In this document: positions 61,519 through 64,000 of the stretch, piece by piece
Numbering within the stretch: position 1 is the stretch's first letter
Layout: every line of letters starts with the position of its first letter
Source: Hericium rajendrae
Taxonomy: Eukaryota > Basidiomycota > Agaricomycetes > Russulales > Hericiaceae
Direction: 5' to 3'
NCBI GenBank assembly: GCA_033439255.1
Contig: CM065879.1
Coordinates: 3,974,501-4,038,500 of the forward strand
Length of the DNA: 64,000 nucleotides
Notes under the pieces: generated by a model
The model's database searches: none
What the model was told of the DNA's origin: nothing
Seen by the model: the letters and a program-made list of their open reading frames with translations, nothing else
Translations under genes and position numbers: made by a program

Positions 61519-62974
61519 TGACAACCAAGACCACTTGTAGCACTATCTACCCTCCAGCATCTAGACAACACGGTATGTATCTCGATAGATCATGTATAAT
61601 TGAATATCAGGCCCAGGAGAACACGTTCATGTCAAGCTGTGAGGACCGATGTATGCTCCAGCGTGGCCCCCACCACCGGAGCATCACAATTCACCGGTAA
61701 GTCAGCAAGTACGCACGCCGTTCATACAATGTCTTGATGGGGCTATCATCGTCCCGTTCTCGGCTTCTATTGCTCGAGGAACCCACGAAGCCATCCCGAT
61801 TCGCGCCACCGCGCCTGGCGTGCAGTCGTCGCGAGGCCCGCACCACAACAGGCAAGTCTTTCAATATGCTATATCCTGCGCACCCCAGAGCAAGCCAGCT
61901 GCCTCTCTTCCTCATCTACCTCGTGCCGGATCTGCCCTCGATCTGCGCGGCACTGCGGCCAATCGTGCCAGGGCGCCCTGCGCCGCGTTTCCTCCGGCCG
62001 AGCGCCTGCAGCCATGCAGCTGCAATAAATCCATTCGTGCGTGGGGTATCGGGTGCGATCAGATACGGCTTCGCGGCTGGCGTCCGCAACCAGCGCTGGA
62101 CGCAATGTACGTAGTAAAACACGCAGCGCGTCCGCAGAGGGGATACTGCCGATGCGGTTCTGGATCTGAGAAGAGGAACGCAATCGGCGGGGCCATCGAC
62201 GGCTAGGCGGCATCGCCTCAGGTGAGCTCCTTTTGTGCAAGGCGAGGTGGGTCTCCGAGGATGGGTGCTGTTTGAGGAGGAGAACATCGGCGCCGCGGAC
62301 GTTTGAGATTGACGAAAGATTGACTGCCGACGGTAGACTAAGATTATTCTCCAGGGAGGTGTGGCGAAGCGTCTGTGGTGCCCCATGGGCTGCTGTTCTC
62401 GATCAATGCTCTGAGTCTAGAAGGTCGCGCTTCTTCACGAACTACGTCTAATGCGACTCGGTCGTATTGTCGTCAATACGTGTACACTTCTCGGAACTGC
62501 CCAAAGGTTGGCTTCTGGTCCGGATCAGTTTGACAGTATGCCATGAGGCACGAACGGTGGATAGGTAGCGAAACGCAGGGGCACTTCGCAGGTAGAGAGA
62601 TCATTATAGACGCGATCCTGCGACTTCGGAAATTGAAAGGAAACGTTGTTCCAAGACAACTTCTCGAAGACACTCGTTGCGACAGCATAGTTTAGACACG
62701 TGTCGAGGAGATAAGTAGCTCTATTTGAAGAGGTTCAAACAGGCCCTGCAACTAAAATACTTATGCCGTTGTACTCAATGGAGGGTGTTTGTTCTTTGTG
62801 GCACAGGTCGCGGAGTTGGCCGGGTACTCCGGCCCGGGCAACATAGCCATCGCTGCAAGTTAGCAGCAGGACTGAGACTGCAACCACCACCTCCGTACCG
62901 CCTCCACTCAGCGTTTGATCCCATCTGCATCCGTATCGTCTGACCCCCCGATATCAGCAAGAGCAAGGCACAAC
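61519..62974. other. Intergenic region with possible minus-strand gene
   Basis: Between RPC2 and UBC7, both on plus. On the minus strand several frames overlap (62386-61916, 62240-61869, 62697-62531). One reading beginning NYAVATSVFEKLSWNNVSFQ could, with a short intron at 62561-62525, end KPTFGQFREVYTY near 62473. It looks protein-like but has no recognised domain, so no gene is called. Confidence 0.35.
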
Positions 62975-64000
62975 ATGAACTCACGCGGCACAGGCAGTTC
63001 CACCGCGCTGCGGCGGCTGATGACTGAGTACAAGCAGCTGACGTCCGGCGGTGCGTTTCTCTGGATCCACGCAGGCAGTGCTCGCTGACGGACGGCACGC
63101 GCGCAGGCTCGCCCGATGGCATGTTCACAGCCGGTAAGCACGGATCCGCGCCGCCCGCGCGCCCGCTCACGCACGCAGGCCCGGTCTCCGAATCCGACTT
63201 TTTCACCTGGGAGGCCCTCATCTGCGGGCCCAAGGACACGCCGTTCGTGAGTGCTCGCTCTCGCGCGTATCCGCGCGCGCCCGTGCTCACCATGTCGTGC
63301 ACCCAGGAAGGCGGCGTCTTCGCCGCGAAGCTCACATTCGTGCGTGACTTGTCTCGTCTTGGTCTTGTCCAGTCCAGCACGCTGACGCCCGCGCGCGGCA
63401 GCCATCCGATTACCCCTTATCTCCGTTCAAAATGAAGTTCGAGCCCCCGCTGTTCCACCCCAACAGTGCGTCATGTCTGTCCTGTCCTGTCCTGTCCTGT
63501 TGTCCTCGATCAGCCTGCGCGCGCCGCATCACCTTCTTCATTCCGGCGCGCGAGGCCTACGCCCGGTGGTTCTCTTCTCTTCTTGACTGGACGCACACCC
63601 ACCCATGCCGTGAGCCGCCGGCATCCAGCCGGTCCCGGCGCGTTGAGCCTTCCGTCTTCCCTTTCGCCCTTCCCTTTCCGTTTGGCTCGCTGACGCATTT
63701 GGACTTGGTACTGACGCTGGCGGTGGCGTGCGCAGTCTACCCCGACGGGAACGTGTGCATCTCGATCCTGCACACGCCCGGCGACGACCCGACGATGTAC
63801 GAGCAGGCGAGCGAGCGCTGGAGCCCCGTGCAGAGCGTCGAGAAGGTCCTCCTCAGCGTCATCTCCATGCTCGCAGGTGCGTCCCCCCTCCTCCCTCCCT
63901 CCCACTTGCTCACATTTGACCGGCAGAGCCGAACCTCGAGAGCGGCGCGAACATCGACTGCTGCAAGCTCTACCGGGACAACAAACCCGTGCGTCCCCTC
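62975..64000 (+). CDS. UBC7: Ubiquitin-conjugating enzyme E2, UBC7/UBE2G2 type (3' partial)
   Basis: Starts ATG 62975 ([20 protein letters not shown]) and runs off the right edge inside a late exon. Short introns are removed to give [115 protein letters not shown] and [15 protein letters not shown]. The catalytic Cys is in NVCISIL, with HPN upstream. The acidic loop [17 protein letters not shown] is characteristic of UBC7, the ER-associated degradation E2 that works with Cue1/Hrd1/Doa10. Exon GC content is high and introns carry regular GTGCGT or GTGAGT donors. Confidence 0.94.

Noticed and set aside
61649-62386. A protein gene on either strand between RPC2 and UBC7
   Set aside because: Three phases are partly open, none with a domain or consistent splice pattern.

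Overview
The window looks like nuclear DNA of an agaricomycete fungus (Basidiomycota). Genes are dense and intron-rich, with introns of about 45-65 bases. They include a KDZ-type transposase, a DUF6534-like seven-helix membrane protein and GMC oxidoreductase paralogues, all typical of that group. Species cannot be told from the sequence.

Layout: (1) 1-5.2 kb holds the C-terminal part of a Helitron-type PIF1 helicase, open at the left edge, and a six-exon gene with a possible OB-like domain. (2) 5.68-20.59 kb is a gene-poor block bounded by ~215-bp inverted arms made of GCGAGCAAA repeats. Inside are GC-rich degenerate repeats, a gag-only LTR retrotransposon (6827-12030), a non-autonomous hAT element, an AT-rich desert, a probable solo LTR, a TA-flanked MITE and a second GC-rich repeat block. 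(3) 21-36 kb is ordinary gene space: a cytochrome P450 (-), a trehalose-synthase regulatory subunit (+), a DUF6534-like protein (-) and a UBE2G1-type ubiquitin-conjugating enzyme (-). (4) 36.5-56.2 kb is a cluster of three GMC oxidoreductase copies. The first is nearly intact. The second is split by a CACTA-like element in an exon and by an 8.8-kb KDZ transposon in an intron. The third is a decayed remnant. (5) 57.2-64 kb holds RNA polymerase III subunit 2 (RPC2), whose reading frame is intact over 15 exons, and the start of a UBC7/UBE2G2-type E2 that runs off the right edge.

Housekeeping functions present are Pol III transcription, ERAD-type ubiquitin conjugation and trehalose metabolism. 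P450 and GMC genes are the oxidative, secreted or lignocellulose-type repertoire. Several otherwise well-conserved genes carry single-base frameshifts at or beside short homopolymers, so either the assembly has residual indel errors or many of these copies are decaying. All splice sites are hand-inferred from GT-AG (one GC-AG) consensus and conserved protein motifs.
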